From Gloeomargarita sp. SKYG116 (GTDB taxonomy: Bacteria; Cyanobacteriota; Cyanobacteriia; Gloeomargaritales; Gloeomargaritaceae): 48,024 nt of DNA. The stretch is from positions 1 to 48,024 of the forward strand of contig JANWVM010000010.1 of assembly GCA_025056115.1 (NCBI GenBank), in the 5' to 3' direction. This document shows positions 17,113-26,585 of the stretch, piece after piece (position 1 is the first letter of the stretch; each line of letters starts with the position of its first letter). A program made the translations under genes and the position numbers. Below the pieces are notes generated by a model, which saw only the letters and a program-made list of their open reading frames with translations, did no database searches and was not told where the DNA came from.

Positions 17113-18645
17113 ATGGCGGATGCAGATTGCACAAATTGCCCGATCCAGGTGTTTAAGGAGCAGTCCATAGGCCATCAGACAGGGGCAGAAAAAATCACCC
17201 TGGCGCCGCTGGATCCCCGGTGTCAGCAGGTCACAAATTGTCTGAGCGACGTGTTTATCGTACCGCCTGGCAAACCTGTGACCACTGATTATCCCCAGGC
17301 GAACGTCACCCTTTTTGAAAACGGCAAACAACAGGCTTTTGCATCTTGTTTGGTCATCTGGCAAGCCTGTCATCTGATGACCCAGCGACCCTACCACCGG
17401 TGGCAACCCGTCAACGGTTTCATCACGTATGAATATCACAGCCAAGCGGGGCGATTAATTTATCGGTTGCCGCATCGCTACTGGGAACAGGATGACGTAG
17501 ACATTCGAGTAATCTTAATTCATTTACTCTTTGCTGCCTGCGCCACCCAAAAAGTCCAGCCTTGGGCAGACCCAGTGGTGATTCATGACCGCATCATCGC
17601 CGAATTTCTGGGGCTGCATCAGCGCAAGGATATAAACCGTCTCAAAAAACTATTACTTATCGAGTCATTAGTCCGTCAGGCCTGCACGCTGGAGGTAGAA
17701 ATTTTTTGGCAAAAACGAGGTCAGATTCCCCCCGTCCATCTGTCCTTTGCGCCCTTGTGGTCAGCTAAGCCTCTCTATCACATTGCTAAGGCCAAAGATG
17801 GTTCGCCCTATCTCAGTGGGTTGTCCTTTCAAGTGGTAGCCGGTCCTTGGTCCACCTACTTTTTGAACCGTCAGCAAGCCCGTCAAACATCTGCCTATTA
17901 CCAGTATGGATGGCTGCCAATTTCCTTTGCGCCCCAGATCATGCATCTGTGGCAACGCCACCCTGGTTGTGTCGTGATGTTGCTCTATCTCTTATTCCGC
18001 CGGCGGGTGAGCCAAGAATGCAGCACCAAAGTCGGGACATTGCTCAAACTGATTTACGGTGAAGACTATCTCCAGCGGGCGTGGCATCAATCAGAAGTAC
18101 GACGCAGGGTTATGGCTACGTTTGAATCCGACCTTGAGCAACTTTTTCAGTATGGCTTTCGACCCCTGTTTGCCGACGATACCTACCCGCCATCCATTCA
18201 ACCTTGGTGGTTTACAACGCGGGACATTCCTGACGACCCTGATGCAGCGCTTGACTATTGGGCCGAAAAAGCCCGCGCCACTCCCCTAACGAATAATTCC
18301 CGTAAAAAGTGGTCGCAACTACTCAACGCTTGGGTGAGTCTGACAGAATTTCCTGAAGATTGGCGAACTGAAAACGCACAAGGAATTGCCCGTTCCAAAC
18401 CCCGTGTTTCTGCCCAGGCAACCTCAGCAATTACAGGAGCGATGATCAAACAAGCTCGTCTGCAACGAGGTATGAGCCAGCGACAACTTTCCGCCTTACT
18501 CCACAAAAGTCAAAGTTGGATTCGCGATATTGAATCGGGGAGGTATAAAATCAAACCCAAAGATATTGCTTTACTGGCGTCTGTGCTTGGGGATTTCACC
18601 AGCGCTCTCGGAAACAGGGTGAATCATTCCCAGCCAGACTTATAG
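17113..18645 (+). CDS. Large protein of unknown function with C-terminal XRE-type helix-turn-helix
   Basis: A 510-aa protein. The last 70 residues contain a clear XRE/Cro-type helix-turn-helix at about 445-493 (IKQARLQRGMSQRQLSALLH, then SWIRDIESGRY). The N-terminal 430 residues match no family I recognise. Near the start four cysteines, C6, C9, C37 and C43, could bind metal or an Fe-S cluster, but this is inference. The ATG at 17113 has AGGAGG upstream; an ATG at 17089 is less likely. It lies alone between the nif cluster and tRNA-Phe, with its stop 3 bp from the tRNA 3' end, and looks less GC-rich than the nif genes. It is not the ferredoxin-HTH regulator CnfR. It may be a nif-linked regulator or an island gene such as a replication or control protein. 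Confidence 0.7.
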   Translation: MADADCTNCPIQVFKEQSIGHQTGAEKITLAPLDPRCQQVTNCLSDVFIVPPGKPVTTDYPQANVTLFENGKQQAFASCLVIWQACHLMTQRPYHRWQPVNGFITYEYHSQAGRLIYRLPHRYWEQDDVDIRVILIHLLFAACATQKVQPWADPVVIHDRIIAEFLGLHQRKDINRLKKLLLIESLVRQACTLEVEIFWQKRGQIPPVHLSFAPLWSAKPLYHIAKAKDGSPYLSGLSFQVVAGPWSTYFLNRQQARQTSAYYQYGWLPISFAPQIMHLWQRHPGCVVMLLYLLFRRRVSQECSTKVGTLLKLIYGEDYLQRAWHQSEVRRRVMATFESDLEQLFQYGFRPLFADDTYPPSIQPWWFTTRDIPDDPDAALDYWAEKARATPLTNNSRKKWSQLLNAWVSLTEFPEDWRTENAQGIARSKPRVSAQATSAITGAMIKQARLQRGMSQRQLSALLHKSQSWIRDIESGRYKIKPKDIALLASVLGDFTSALGNRVNHSQPDL

Positions 18646-18648
18646 CAA

Positions 18649-18721
18649 TGCCAGGAGCCAGACTTGAACTGGCGACACGGGGATTTTCAGTCCCCTGCTC
18701 TACCGACTGAGCTATCCCGGC
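18649..18721 (-). tRNA. tRNA-Phe (anticodon GAA)
   Basis: A 73-nt cloverleaf on the minus strand. The acceptor stem GCCGGGA pairs with TCCTGGC (one G-U), the D-arm has AGCTCAGTCGGTAGAGC, the anticodon loop is CTGAAAA with anticodon GAA, and the T-loop is TTCAAGT. CCA is not encoded. Its 3' end faces the XRE gene and the nif cluster, the usual orientation for integration beside a tRNA. Confidence 0.95.
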
Positions 18722-18798
18722 AGGCAATAAACCATTATAACCTACCCAAAGCGAGGCAACTCCATTATCATGCAAGGTGTAGTTGTTTCCCACCACCC

Positions 18799-20043
18799 AT
18801 GGACCCTCGTACCCTCCGGCAAACGTTGCGCGATTCCGACCGTTACTTCCGCATGGGCTTTGGACGGGAAGCCGAGGTTGAACCGGTTTTACAAAAGGAA
18901 TACCAGAGCGCTTTGATTCAACGCATCCGCAGCCAGAACAACACCTTGACCCAGGGAGATGTGACCATTCGCCTGGCGGAAGCGTTTGGATTTTGCTGGG
19001 GGGTGGAACGGGCGATTGCCATGGCCTACGAAACCCGTCGCCAGTTCCCTAACGCCCGCATCTGGATCACCAACGAAATCATCCACAACCCATCGGTGAA
19101 CGAAAACTTGCGCCAGATGCAGATCGAATTTGTGCCGGTCGGTCCCGATGGCAAAAAAGATTTCAGCGCGGTCGAACAGGGTTCGGTGGTCATCCTACCG
19201 GCGTTTGGGGCCAGTGTTCAGGAAATGGAACTCCTCTATCAAAAAGAATGCATTATCGTAGATACGACTTGCCCCTGGGTGTCCAAGGTCTGGAATCGCG
19301 TGGGCAAACATCGCAAGGGGGGCTACACCTCAATTATTCATGGCAAGTATAAGCACGAGGAAACCATCGCCACTAGCTCTCATGCAGAACGTTATTTAGT
19401 GGTTCTGAATTTAGAGGAAGCGCGCTACGTGGCAAACTACATCCTGCACGGAGGCAACAAGGAAGAATTCCTAGAAAAATTCCGCAATGCCTATTCCCCT
19501 GGTTTTGACCCGGACAAGCACCTGGAGCGCATCGGCATTGCCAACCAAACCACCATGCTCAAGGGGGAAACGGAAGCAATTGGCAAATTGTTTGAACACA
19601 CGATGTTGCAAAAATATGGACCGGTGAATTTGCATGAGCATTTCCTGAGTTTTAATACCATTTGCGACGCTACCCAGGAACGGCAAGATGCTATGTTTGA
19701 GCTGGTGAAACAGCCGTTGGATTTGATGGTGGTTATCGGCGGGTTTAATTCGTCGAATACAACTCATTTGCAAGAAATTGCCATTGAGCATGGGATTCCC
19801 TCCTACCACATTGACAGCGCGGACCGGATTGGGCCAGGTAACCGTGTCCAACATAAGCCCCTGAGCCATGATTTGCATCATCTGGAAGTGACTGAACCCT
19901 GGTTGCCCGACGGGCCGATTACGGTGGGGGTGACCTCTGGGGCCTCGACGCCAGATAAGGTGGTGGCGGATGTGATTGCCAAAATCTTTGCCCTCAAGGG
20001 GGTAAACGCCAACCCTGTTGCTGAAGCTGTTCCTGCTTGTTGA
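18799..20043 (+). CDS. ispH: 4-hydroxy-3-methylbut-2-enyl diphosphate reductase IspH
   Basis: The last enzyme of the MEP isoprenoid pathway, a 4Fe-4S protein yielding IPP and DMAPP. The 414-aa chain is the long cyanobacterial/plant type, with an N-terminal extension before the catalytic domain. Cluster cysteines are in [20 protein letters not shown] and [14 protein letters not shown] 18799 is chosen because the earlier frame overlaps tRNA-Phe. Its last 50 bp overlap the 3' end of purE on the other strand. Confidence 0.95.
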   Translation: MDPRTLRQTLRDSDRYFRMGFGREAEVEPVLQKEYQSALIQRIRSQNNTLTQGDVTIRLAEAFGFCWGVERAIAMAYETRRQFPNARIWITNEIIHNPSVNENLRQMQIEFVPVGPDGKKDFSAVEQGSVVILPAFGASVQEMELLYQKECIIVDTTCPWVSKVWNRVGKHRKGGYTSIIHGKYKHEETIATSSHAERYLVVLNLEEARYVANYILHGGNKEEFLEKFRNAYSPGFDPDKHLERIGIANQTTMLKGETEAIGKLFEHTMLQKYGPVNLHEHFLSFNTICDATQERQDAMFELVKQPLDLMVVIGGFNSSNTTHLQEIAIEHGIPSYHIDSADRIGPGNRVQHKPLSHDLHHLEVTEPWLPDGPITVGVTSGASTPDKVVADVIAKIFALKGVNANPVAEAVPAC

Positions 20044-20557
20044 GTACTTGCTGACTGAGAGCTTGCCGATAGTCCTGGACCCGGCGTAGGAGTGCAGGGT
20101 CGTGACTGGCCAGGATTTGCACAGCGAGCAACCCAGCATTGGTGCCATTGCCAATGGCGACGGTGGCGACGGGAATCCCCTTGGGCATCTGCACGATGGA
20201 GTACAGGGAATCCAACCCCTGGAGATGCGCGGTGGGAATCGGCACGCCAATCACTGGTAAGGGGGTCAGTGCCGCAACCATGCCAGGTAAATGGGCGGCT
20301 CCGCCAGCGCCAGCAATAATCACCCGCAAGCCCCGCTCATGGGCCGATTCGGCGTAAGTGACCATGCGGTAGGGGGTGCGATGAGCCGAGACAATCGCCA
20401 GTTCGTAGGGCACGTCAAAGTCGGCGCACACCTGGGCGGCCTGCTGCATCACCGGCAAATCCGAATCGCTGCCCATAATGATCCCAACCTGCGGCACTCT
20501 ATCCCTCAACTCAGCGTCTCCATCATACTGGATTGGTAGTATCGGTCTGACAAGCAT
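19994..20557 (-). CDS. purE: N5-carboxyaminoimidazole ribonucleotide mutase PurE
   Basis: Catalyses the carboxyl migration in purine synthesis after Pur[18 protein letters not shown] and [10 protein letters not shown] are the substrate-binding signatures of class I PurE, with [20 protein letters not shown] later. Starts at 20581, 20557 (ATG) or a downstream GTG are possible; 20557 gives 187 aa. The N-terminal 25 residues before the conserved core are not conserved. It converges on ispH with a 50-bp overlap and diverges from the DUF4359 gene, sharing a very short promoter region. Confidence 0.92.
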   Translation of the reverse strand: MLVRPILPIQYDGDAELRDRVPQVGIIMGSDSDLPVMQQAAQVCADFDVPYELAIVSAHRTPYRMVTYAESAHERGLRVIIAGAGGAAHLPGMVAALTPLPVIGVPIPTAHLQGLDSLYSIVQMPKGIPVATVAIGNGTNAGLLAVQILASHDPALLRRVQDYRQALSQQVLNKQEQLQQQGWRLPP

Positions 20558-20573
20558 GGGGGGAAATCCAGCA

Positions 20574-20948
20574 GTGGTCAAGGTTAGTTGGGGCGCATTA
20601 GCGGTTGTGGGACTTGCCGCTGTAGGGTTAGCGGTTACGAATCCGTCGGAGCAACAGTTTTTGGAATACGCCTACAGCACGCTGCGACAAGAACTGTGTC
20701 CTCGTTTGCCGGAAATGCTCAAAGAAGCTAAGCAGACAGATGAACTGCTGCAATTTTTCACGCCTTACTTGCAGCAATCCTGTAGCGAGCTGCTGTTAGC
20801 TCTCAAGGAGCCAACTAAAGAATTTCTCCGCCGCAATACGAAAGTACAAAATTACCTGGTGTTTAGCATCTACACGACAGACTTATTTGGCACTCGTTAT
20901 CGCACCCTGGGTGTTGCTCGCCAGTTGATCACCATCCCGCCCCGCTAG
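20574..20948 (+). CDS. DUF4359-type small membrane-anchored protein
   Basis: About 124 aa, resembling the DUF4359 family of cyanobacteria, whose function is unknown. An N-terminal hydrophobic segment ([20 protein letters not shown]) should act as an uncleaved anchor or signal; then comes [16 protein letters not shown], with paired cysteines (about C37 and C66) and [13 protein letters not shown] near the end. A GTG start at 20574 with GGGGGA upstream fits family length; ATG 20556 is the alternative. It diverges from purE and precedes the TIGR02652 gene by about 40 bp. Confidence 0.7.
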   Translation: MVKVSWGALAVVGLAAVGLAVTNPSEQQFLEYAYSTLRQELCPRLPEMLKEAKQTDELLQFFTPYLQQSCSELLLALKEPTKEFLRRNTKVQNYLVFSIYTTDLFGTRYRTLGVARQLITIPPR

Positions 20949-20989
20949 ACCGTTACAATGGCAGTAGATGCGTGGGAGTGATTCTCTTG

Positions 20990-21490
20990 GTGGCACCGAG
21001 TTGGCAGTATCCGATTTTCGGCCCGGAGATTCCCTGCCCCCACTGCCGGCAGATGATCCCGGCGTTGACGTTGACGGATACCTATTTGTGTCCACGTCAC
21101 GGGGCGTTTGAAGCCAACCCAGAGACAGGGGAACTGGTACATTTGCAGTCGGGACGACGCTGGCGCCAGTGGCAACAACAGTGGTACCGGCAACACACCC
21201 ACCCAGATGGCATTCGCTTTGAAATCCACGAAGCCCTGGACCAGCTTTACAGCCAGGGGTACCGGGCGACGAAGGTGACGATTGCCCAGCGCTATCAGGA
21301 GTTAATGACCGGATATCTAGAAAAAACCACTCGCCCAGGGGAAGATGGCTGTCGTTATCGCCTGTACGGGTTGCCGGTGGTCTTTAGTCCTCATCCCAGT
21401 GAAGACCCCTGTTGGGAAGTGATTAACTTTGTCCTGGACAAGGAACCAGGGACGCCGGTACGGTATCCCTACCTGCGGTTGTTTGATTGA
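20990..21490 (+). CDS. Conserved cyanobacterial protein of the TIGR02652 family
   Basis: A cyanobacteria-restricted protein of unknown function. It shows QYPIFGPEIPCPHCRQMIPA, then LCPRHGAFEANPETGELVHL, a probable zinc-ribbon made by CPHC and the LCPRH cysteine and histidine. HTHPDGIRFEIHEALDQLY and the C-terminal VRYPYLRLFD are family hallmarks. Starts at GTG 20972, 20978 or 20990 are possible; 20990 fits the family N-terminus and has GGGAG 11 nt upstream. About 166 aa. It follows the DUF4359 gene and may be cotranscribed. Confidence 0.85.
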   Translation: MAPSWQYPIFGPEIPCPHCRQMIPALTLTDTYLCPRHGAFEANPETGELVHLQSGRRWRQWQQQWYRQHTHPDGIRFEIHEALDQLYSQGYRATKVTIAQRYQELMTGYLEKTTRPGEDGCRYRLYGLPVVFSPHPSEDPCWEVINFVLDKEPGTPVRYPYLRLFD

Positions 21491-21691
21491 GTGGTTGAGC
21501 AATTCTCATCTCATTCGTTAAAGTTAAGAATCTATAAGAATTTAGCAATTCTTCTAAATTGCCTGATATTCTGCCTGTAGCTTAGTCATCTAGGCTTGTC
21601 AATCTTGGGCTGCAGGGCGAGGTCTTCCCCATCATCTCAGTGACAAACTAAGTGTCTGAGCTATAAAGCAGGGAGTAGGGGGGTAGTGGTT

Positions 21692-22699
21692 ATGAAACGG
21701 TTTTTGTTAGCAACAAGTGTAATGCTCGGCACAGCAGTTGGTGTAGCCTGGGCACAGAATCGTAGTTTTCATCCGATAGATGCACCGGGCTTGTTGATAC
21801 CGACACGACCTGGTTATGCCAAGCCTGCGTTGACTAATCTGAATAAAACTACTCAGCAAGGCATCCTCGATTGCGACATTTTAGGTGCATGTATGGTTCG
21901 GAACATGCCATTACTGACACAAACCGATCCGCGTCTCGATGCGGATGTCAAAGATATGGGGCCAGTGGGTTGCTACGATACGTCTATCCTGACGGTTATC
22001 TTGACTGCTTTGGCGAATCGGGGACCCAAGTTGGCAACATTGTACGGTCGAGTTAAAGAACTAGATCAAGTTCAGGGAGACCCAGCGAAAAACATCCCAA
22101 AGGAAGTGAAGCAACTTTCTTGGTTTTATCGCATTGTCAAGGAAGCGCAAAAACAGGCCCAAGAAAAACCAGGCAAACAAACAGTCTTTCCGCTGTATTT
22201 CCCCGAAGTCGTTGCCAGTTTCAACCAGGGGAAGATTTTGGAGATGGTTACGAATAAATGCGACCCCTACAAATACGGAACTGCTGATAGCTGTCAAAGC
22301 GCAACGAATCTTTTTGGTAGCTCCTTCCGTCGGTTTACACCCGGCGAGGGCGTGCTGGCCTGGACGAACGAGGCGATTACCAATCTCATGAGGCAAAATT
22401 ATGTTCTGCTGATTGCTTACGGTCGTTATCGCCCTAAACTTGTGAAAGTTGGCAATCAATCTGAATTGCAATGGACAAAGGAAAGTCAACACAAAGTGGT
22501 TTTCAGTGGCTTTCAGAAAGATGATTACCCATTGCTCATCAATGATGTCGGCGATGGTCAGCGGTACCGAGTACGCTTGAGAGCTTGGACTGCTGCTTCT
22601 AAACCTGCTAATGCCAACCCAGTTGTTTTAGAGTATGAGGGTGCTCCCGCTGAACCTATTTTGTTCGTGGAGCATGTAGATGCTCTCAGATTGAGATAA
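21692..22699 (+). CDS. Secreted protein with a cysteine-peptidase-like residue pattern
   Basis: A 335-aa protein with a clean signal peptide, MKRFLLATSVMLGTAVGVAWA then QNR. No family is recognised. GPVGCYDTS (C94), QHKVVFSGF (H267) and LLINDVGDG (D285) are spaced and set like the Cys, His and Asp of papain-like/C39-like peptidases. Four further cysteines, C61, C67, C190 and C201, could form disulfides outside the cytoplasm. The ATG at 21692 is preferred over a GTG at 21686. The gene stands alone, AT-richer than its neighbours, convergent with thrC. Peptidase function is inference from motif layout only. Confidence 0.7.
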   Translation: MKRFLLATSVMLGTAVGVAWAQNRSFHPIDAPGLLIPTRPGYAKPALTNLNKTTQQGILDCDILGACMVRNMPLLTQTDPRLDADVKDMGPVGCYDTSILTVILTALANRGPKLATLYGRVKELDQVQGDPAKNIPKEVKQLSWFYRIVKEAQKQAQEKPGKQTVFPLYFPEVVASFNQGKILEMVTNKCDPYKYGTADSCQSATNLFGSSFRRFTPGEGVLAWTNEAITNLMRQNYVLLIAYGRYRPKLVKVGNQSELQWTKESQHKVVFSGFQKDDYPLLINDVGDGQRYRVRLRAWTAASKPANANPVVLEYEGAPAEPILFVEHVDALRLR

Positions 22700-22701
22700 T
22701 T

Positions 22702-22750
22702 TGCTTGACAGTGGGAAATTGACTAAGTAATGCATACCACTAGACAAGCA
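22702..22750. terminator. Inverted repeat between two convergent genes
   Basis: TGCTTG (22702-22707) with CAAGCA (22745-22750), and AGTGG (22710-22714) with CCACT (22737-22741), form an interrupted stem around a 22-nt loop. It sits exactly in the gap between the secreted-protein gene and thrC, so it could end transcription from both sides. No T tract follows. Confidence 0.35.
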
Positions 22751-22753
22751 CAA

Positions 22754-23809
22754 TCACAACCCCATCGCCTGCGCCAGGGCTGCGCGTTCTGGGGGAATGC
22801 CTTGGGTGAGATGGTGCGCATCGCTGTGCAGGGCGTTATCCGGGTCCTTTAACCCATTGCCAGTAAGGACACAGACGATAGTGGCGCCTTCAGGAATCTG
22901 GTCTTGCAGGTGAAACAAACCCGCAACTGATGCCGCGCTTGCCGGTTCACAGAAAATGCCCTCTTCTCGCGCGAGCAGATGATACGCCTGCAAAATTTCC
23001 TGGTCGCTGACAGCGTAAAATCCCCCTTGACTGGCGTCCCGCACGGCTAGAGCGCTGTGCCAATTCACCGGGTTGCCAATGCGAATGGCGGTGGCAATGG
23101 TTTCCGGGTGTTCAATCGGGGTTCCCCGCACCAAGGGAGCCGCTCCTGCTGCCTGAAACCCAAACATCCGGGGTAGGGTTTGACATTTCCCGTGCTGTAG
23201 GTACTGGCAAAACCCCATCCAGTAGGCGGTGATATTGCCCGCGTTGCCCACCGGGATACATAACCAATCCGGCGCCCGCCCCAGTTGGTCCACCACCTCA
23301 AACGCCGCCGTTTTTTGCCCCTCTAAACGATAGGGATTGAGTGAATTCACCAGGGTAATCGGGTAGTGCTCGGCCAATTCCCGCACCAGCGCTAGGGCCT
23401 GGTCAAAGTTGCCTTGAATCGCCAGCACCTGCGCCCCGTACATCAACGCCTGCGCCAATTTCCCCAGGGCCACATACCCATCGGGAATCAGTACAAACGC
23501 TTTCATTCCGGCGCGGCGGGCATAGGCGGCGGCAGATGCGGATGTATTACCCGTGCTGGCGCAAATCACCGCTTGGGAGCCCTGTTCTTTCGCCTTGCTG
23601 ATGGCCACGGTCATGCCCCGGTCTTTGAAACTACCGGTGGGATTCAGACCGTCAAATTTCACCCACACCTGCACGTCTTTTTTACCTAAGTAACTGCTGA
23701 TGCGGGGGACTGGAATCAGGGGTGTGTTGCCCTCATACAACGTGACCACCGGTGTGCGTTCGGTGACGGGCAAATACTCGCGGTAACCATGAATCAAGCC
23801 TCGCCACAT
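22754..23809 (-). CDS. thrC: Threonine synthase
   Basis: PLP enzyme converting O-phosphohomoserine to threonine. The 351-aa chain carries the PLP lysine in TGSFKDRGM, the phosphate-binding [10 protein letters not shown], and [18 protein letters not shown]. Length matches the short cyanobacterial type. The start lies 3 bp after the tldD stop, so the two probably form an operon, though their functions are unrelated. Confidence 0.94.
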   Translation of the reverse strand: MWRGLIHGYREYLPVTERTPVVTLYEGNTPLIPVPRISSYLGKKDVQVWVKFDGLNPTGSFKDRGMTVAISKAKEQGSQAVICASTGNTSASAAAYARRAGMKAFVLIPDGYVALGKLAQALMYGAQVLAIQGNFDQALALVRELAEHYPITLVNSLNPYRLEGQKTAAFEVVDQLGRAPDWLCIPVGNAGNITAYWMGFCQYLQHGKCQTLPRMFGFQAAGAAPLVRGTPIEHPETIATAIRIGNPVNWHSALAVRDASQGGFYAVSDQEILQAYHLLAREEGIFCEPASAASVAGLFHLQDQIPEGATIVCVLTGNGLKDPDNALHSDAHHLTQGIPPERAALAQAMGL

Positions 23810-23812
23810 GGG

Positions 23813-25237
23813 TCAACCGCCCCCAAAAACGTCCACGTTGGCAAACACAGCCACCGGCGACCCATGTCCCACCCGAATGGCCTGGTTGGGTTCTCCCTTA
23901 CCGCAGTAGGGTGAGCCGTACATTTCCCAGGTTTCCGGGCCACCCACCCGCACCAGATTGCGCCAGAACTCCAGCGTCACTCCCCGGTAGTTGGGATTTT
24001 TCAGCGTTTTGGTGAACCGGCCATTTTCAATCAAGCGGGCATACTCGCACCCAAACTGGAACTTGCGCCGGTAGTCGTCAATGGACCAGGAGCGATTGGA
24101 TTCCATGTAGATGCCGTGTTCAATTTCACTAATCACCGCCTGCAAATCACCGCTACCAGGTTCCAGGTTTAGGTTTGCCATCCGGTCAATGGGGGGACGA
24201 TTCCAGGAACAGGACCGCCCGCAGGCGACGCCAGCAATACCGGAGCGCATCTGGCTCTCGCGGCTTCCCAACCCCCGCAGCAGTTTGCCTTCTTTAATCA
24301 AATACACCCGTTGCGCCGGTTCGCCGGTATCGTCAAAGGCATAGGTTGCAAATTCCCCCGGCACGGTCGGGTCAAACGTGATATTCATCAGGGGGGAGCC
24401 GTACTGCAAATGCCCAAAGTCTTCTAACCGCACAAAACTCCAGCCGGCGTAATTGCGCTCATCCCCCAAAATCCGGTCTAGCTCCAGGGGATGCCCCACG
24501 CTCTCGTGAATCTGCAACAGCATTTGGTCGGGGGCCAACACCAGGTGCGTGCGCATGGTAGGGCAATTTTCCGCGTGCACCAACTCCACCGCCTGCGCCC
24601 CGATGCGTTCCACCCGCGCCCACAGGTCATCGGTCAGTAGCCACTCCAGACCCCCCTGGTAACACCGGGCTAGTGTCCCGTGGTCGGTGCGGGTTTGGGT
24701 TTCCGTTCCCACCTGGGCCGTTGCCGCAAAGTGATTGGCGACGTAATAAAACGTTTGGTGCACCTCAGCGCCGTTGCTAGTCACCCACCAGGTTTCTGTT
24801 TCGGTCAGAACCAGAGCGGCGCGGGTGCAAACAATGGCCTCGCTGACCTTGAGCGTATGACACACCTTGACCAGCAGTTCCGCCAATTCTTTGGGGTGTA
24901 AATCCCACCAGGGCTGGCGCAAGGGACTGGTGTAGCGACCGGTCACCGCTGGCGGTTCGGGAAACGCATGGGTGTGGGGAATGGCCGGATTTGCTGCGTA
25001 TGCATAGGCCCGCTGGGCGGCGCGCTGTAAACCGCTGGGGGAAACGTCGCTGGTGGCGCTATAAAAATGCCGGCCCTGGACGCTCACCTCCACCATCGCT
25101 CCCCAGGTGTCTTCGCGCCCCTGCTGTTCGGGATGGCCGTCGCGAAAGTAGTAGCGGGTCGCGGTTTGCCGCACCAACCGTAAACCTAGCCAGTCCGCCG
25201 GAACTGCAATCGCCTGGAGTAGTGTTTTCGGATTCAT
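23813..25237 (-). CDS. tldD: TldD-like metallopeptidase
   Basis: TldD/PmbA-family zinc peptidase that, with a partner, trims unfolded or modified peptides. In about 474 residues the metal-binding motif [12 protein letters not shown] (HExxxH) is intact, followed by the [17 protein letters not shown] region and [19 protein letters not shown] near the C-terminal domain. ATG 25237 or 25243 may be used; AGGTGAGG precedes both. The PmbA/TldE partner is not in the window. It lies immediately upstream of thrC. Confidence 0.88.
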   Translation of the reverse strand: MNPKTLLQAIAVPADWLGLRLVRQTATRYYFRDGHPEQQGREDTWGAMVEVSVQGRHFYSATSDVSPSGLQRAAQRAYAYAANPAIPHTHAFPEPPAVTGRYTSPLRQPWWDLHPKELAELLVKVCHTLKVSEAIVCTRAALVLTETETWWVTSNGAEVHQTFYYVANHFAATAQVGTETQTRTDHGTLARCYQGGLEWLLTDDLWARVERIGAQAVELVHAENCPTMRTHLVLAPDQMLLQIHESVGHPLELDRILGDERNYAGWSFVRLEDFGHLQYGSPLMNITFDPTVPGEFATYAFDDTGEPAQRVYLIKEGKLLRGLGSRESQMRSGIAGVACGRSCSWNRPPIDRMANLNLEPGSGDLQAVISEIEHGIYMESNRSWSIDDYRRKFQFGCEYARLIENGRFTKTLKNPNYRGVTLEFWRNLVRVGGPETWEMYGSPYCGKGEPNQAIRVGHGSPVAVFANVDVFGGG

Positions 25238-25309
25238 GGGCATCGCCTCACCTGTCTTAATCTAGCGCAGGCTTGGCTACAATTCAGAAGGACGTTGGGG
25301 AGATTGCCC

Positions 25310-25762
25310 ATGGAACGGACGTTTATTGCCATTAAACCAGACGGGGTGCAGCGGGGGTTAGTTGGGGAAATCATCCGCCGGTTTGAAGCCAAGGGATTTA
25401 CGCTGGTGGGGCTGAAGATGATGCAGGTTTCGCGGGAGTTGGCCGAAAAACACTACGACGTTCACCGGGAGCGCCCCTTTTTCCCGTCGCTGGTGGCATT
25501 CATCACCTCTGGTCCGGTGGTGGCAATGGTGTGGGAAGGCGATGGTGTGGTCGCCGCAGCGCGGAAAATGATTGGGGCCACCAATCCCCTGAGCGCAGAA
25601 CCGGGGACAATTCGGGGCGATTTCGGCATCAGTATTGGGCGCAATCTCATTCACGGCTCGGATGCTATTGAAACGGCCCAGCGGGAAATTGCCCTGTGGT
25701 TTACGCCGGAAGAACTCGTCGCCTGGCGACCGGCAGTCCAGCCCTGGTTGGTAGAATCGTAA
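25310..25762 (+). CDS. ndk: Nucleoside diphosphate kinase
   Basis: Transfers phosphate between nucleoside tri- and diphosphates through a phosphohistidine. The 150-aa chain starts [20 protein letters not shown]; the catalytic histidine is in [16 protein letters not shown]. The ATG at 25310 matches the family length; five extra upstream residues are possible. It diverges from tldD, with a TACAAT box at 25278-25283 as candidate -10. Confidence 0.97.
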   Translation: MERTFIAIKPDGVQRGLVGEIIRRFEAKGFTLVGLKMMQVSRELAEKHYDVHRERPFFPSLVAFITSGPVVAMVWEGDGVVAAARKMIGATNPLSAEPGTIRGDFGISIGRNLIHGSDAIETAQREIALWFTPEELVAWRPAVQPWLVES

Positions 25763-25789
25763 AAACCCTGTTTTCTGTGCCTATAGCCG

Positions 25790-26545
25790 ATGTCTGCTGA
25801 ACCACCGACCCCGGTTTTGGACCCGCTGGATGAAACGCCGGATGACGTGGAAATGCCACTGTTTGATCATTTAGAAGAATTGCGCCAGCGCATCTGGCGG
25901 GCCATCGCTGCGTTTGCCGTTGCGACCGTCATTTGTTTTATCGGGGTCAAACCCATTGTCCAGTTTTTGGAAGCGCCAGCGGGGGACGTGAAATTTTTAC
26001 AGATGGCGCCGGGGGAATTTTTCTTTGTCTCCCTGAAGGTGGCGGCCTACAGCGGTCTCATCCTCAGCAGCCCCATGATTTTGTACCAGATCATCGCCTT
26101 TGTGCTACCGGGGTTGACACGGCGGGAGCGACGATTACTAGGGCCAGTGGTGCTGGGGTCAAGTGTGCTGTTTGTGCTGGGGATGGCCTTTGCCTATGGG
26201 GTGTTGATTCCGGCAGCCTTGCGTTTTTTCCTGAACTACGGCGCGGACGTAGTAGAACCCCTATGGTCCATCGAGCGCTATTTTGAATTTGTGTTGATTC
26301 TGTTACTGGGGACGGGACTGGCGTTTCAAATTCCGGTGGTGCAGTTTGTGTTGAGCGCCTTGGGGCTGGTCTCTCCCCGGCAAATGCTGGCGGGTTGGCG
26401 CTATGTGGTGCTGGTTGCGGTGGTGGTGGCCGCCATTTTGACTCCTTCGACAGACCCCTTGACCCAAATTCTACTGGCGGGGGCCATGGCCGGTTTGTAT
26501 CTGAGCGGCATCGGGTTGGCCGTATGGTTTTTGCCGAAACGGTGA
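25790..26545 (+). CDS. tatC: Twin-arginine translocase subunit TatC
   Basis: Membrane receptor for twin-arginine signal peptides, in plasma and thylakoid membranes. The 251-aa protein starts with an acidic tail, then [18 protein letters not shown], the conserved cytoplasmic TatC segment, followed by six hydrophobic spans. [19 protein letters not shown] and the TPSTDPLTQ loop are family features. It follows ndk by 27 bp on the same strand. Confidence 0.95.
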   Translation: MSAEPPTPVLDPLDETPDDVEMPLFDHLEELRQRIWRAIAAFAVATVICFIGVKPIVQFLEAPAGDVKFLQMAPGEFFFVSLKVAAYSGLILSSPMILYQIIAFVLPGLTRRERRLLGPVVLGSSVLFVLGMAFAYGVLIPAALRFFLNYGADVVEPLWSIERYFEFVLILLLGTGLAFQIPVVQFVLSALGLVSPRQMLAGWRYVVLVAVVVAAILTPSTDPLTQILLAGAMAGLYLSGIGLAVWFLPKR

Positions 26546-26585
26546 TGCCTTATCATGAAACAATACGTGTTTGAGTGAAGGAACG

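Noticed and set aside
17113-18645. Identification of the XRE protein as the nif activator CnfR
   Set aside because: CnfR has a ferredoxin-like 4Fe-4S domain with CxxCxxCxxxC motifs; this protein has none, only scattered cysteine pairs.
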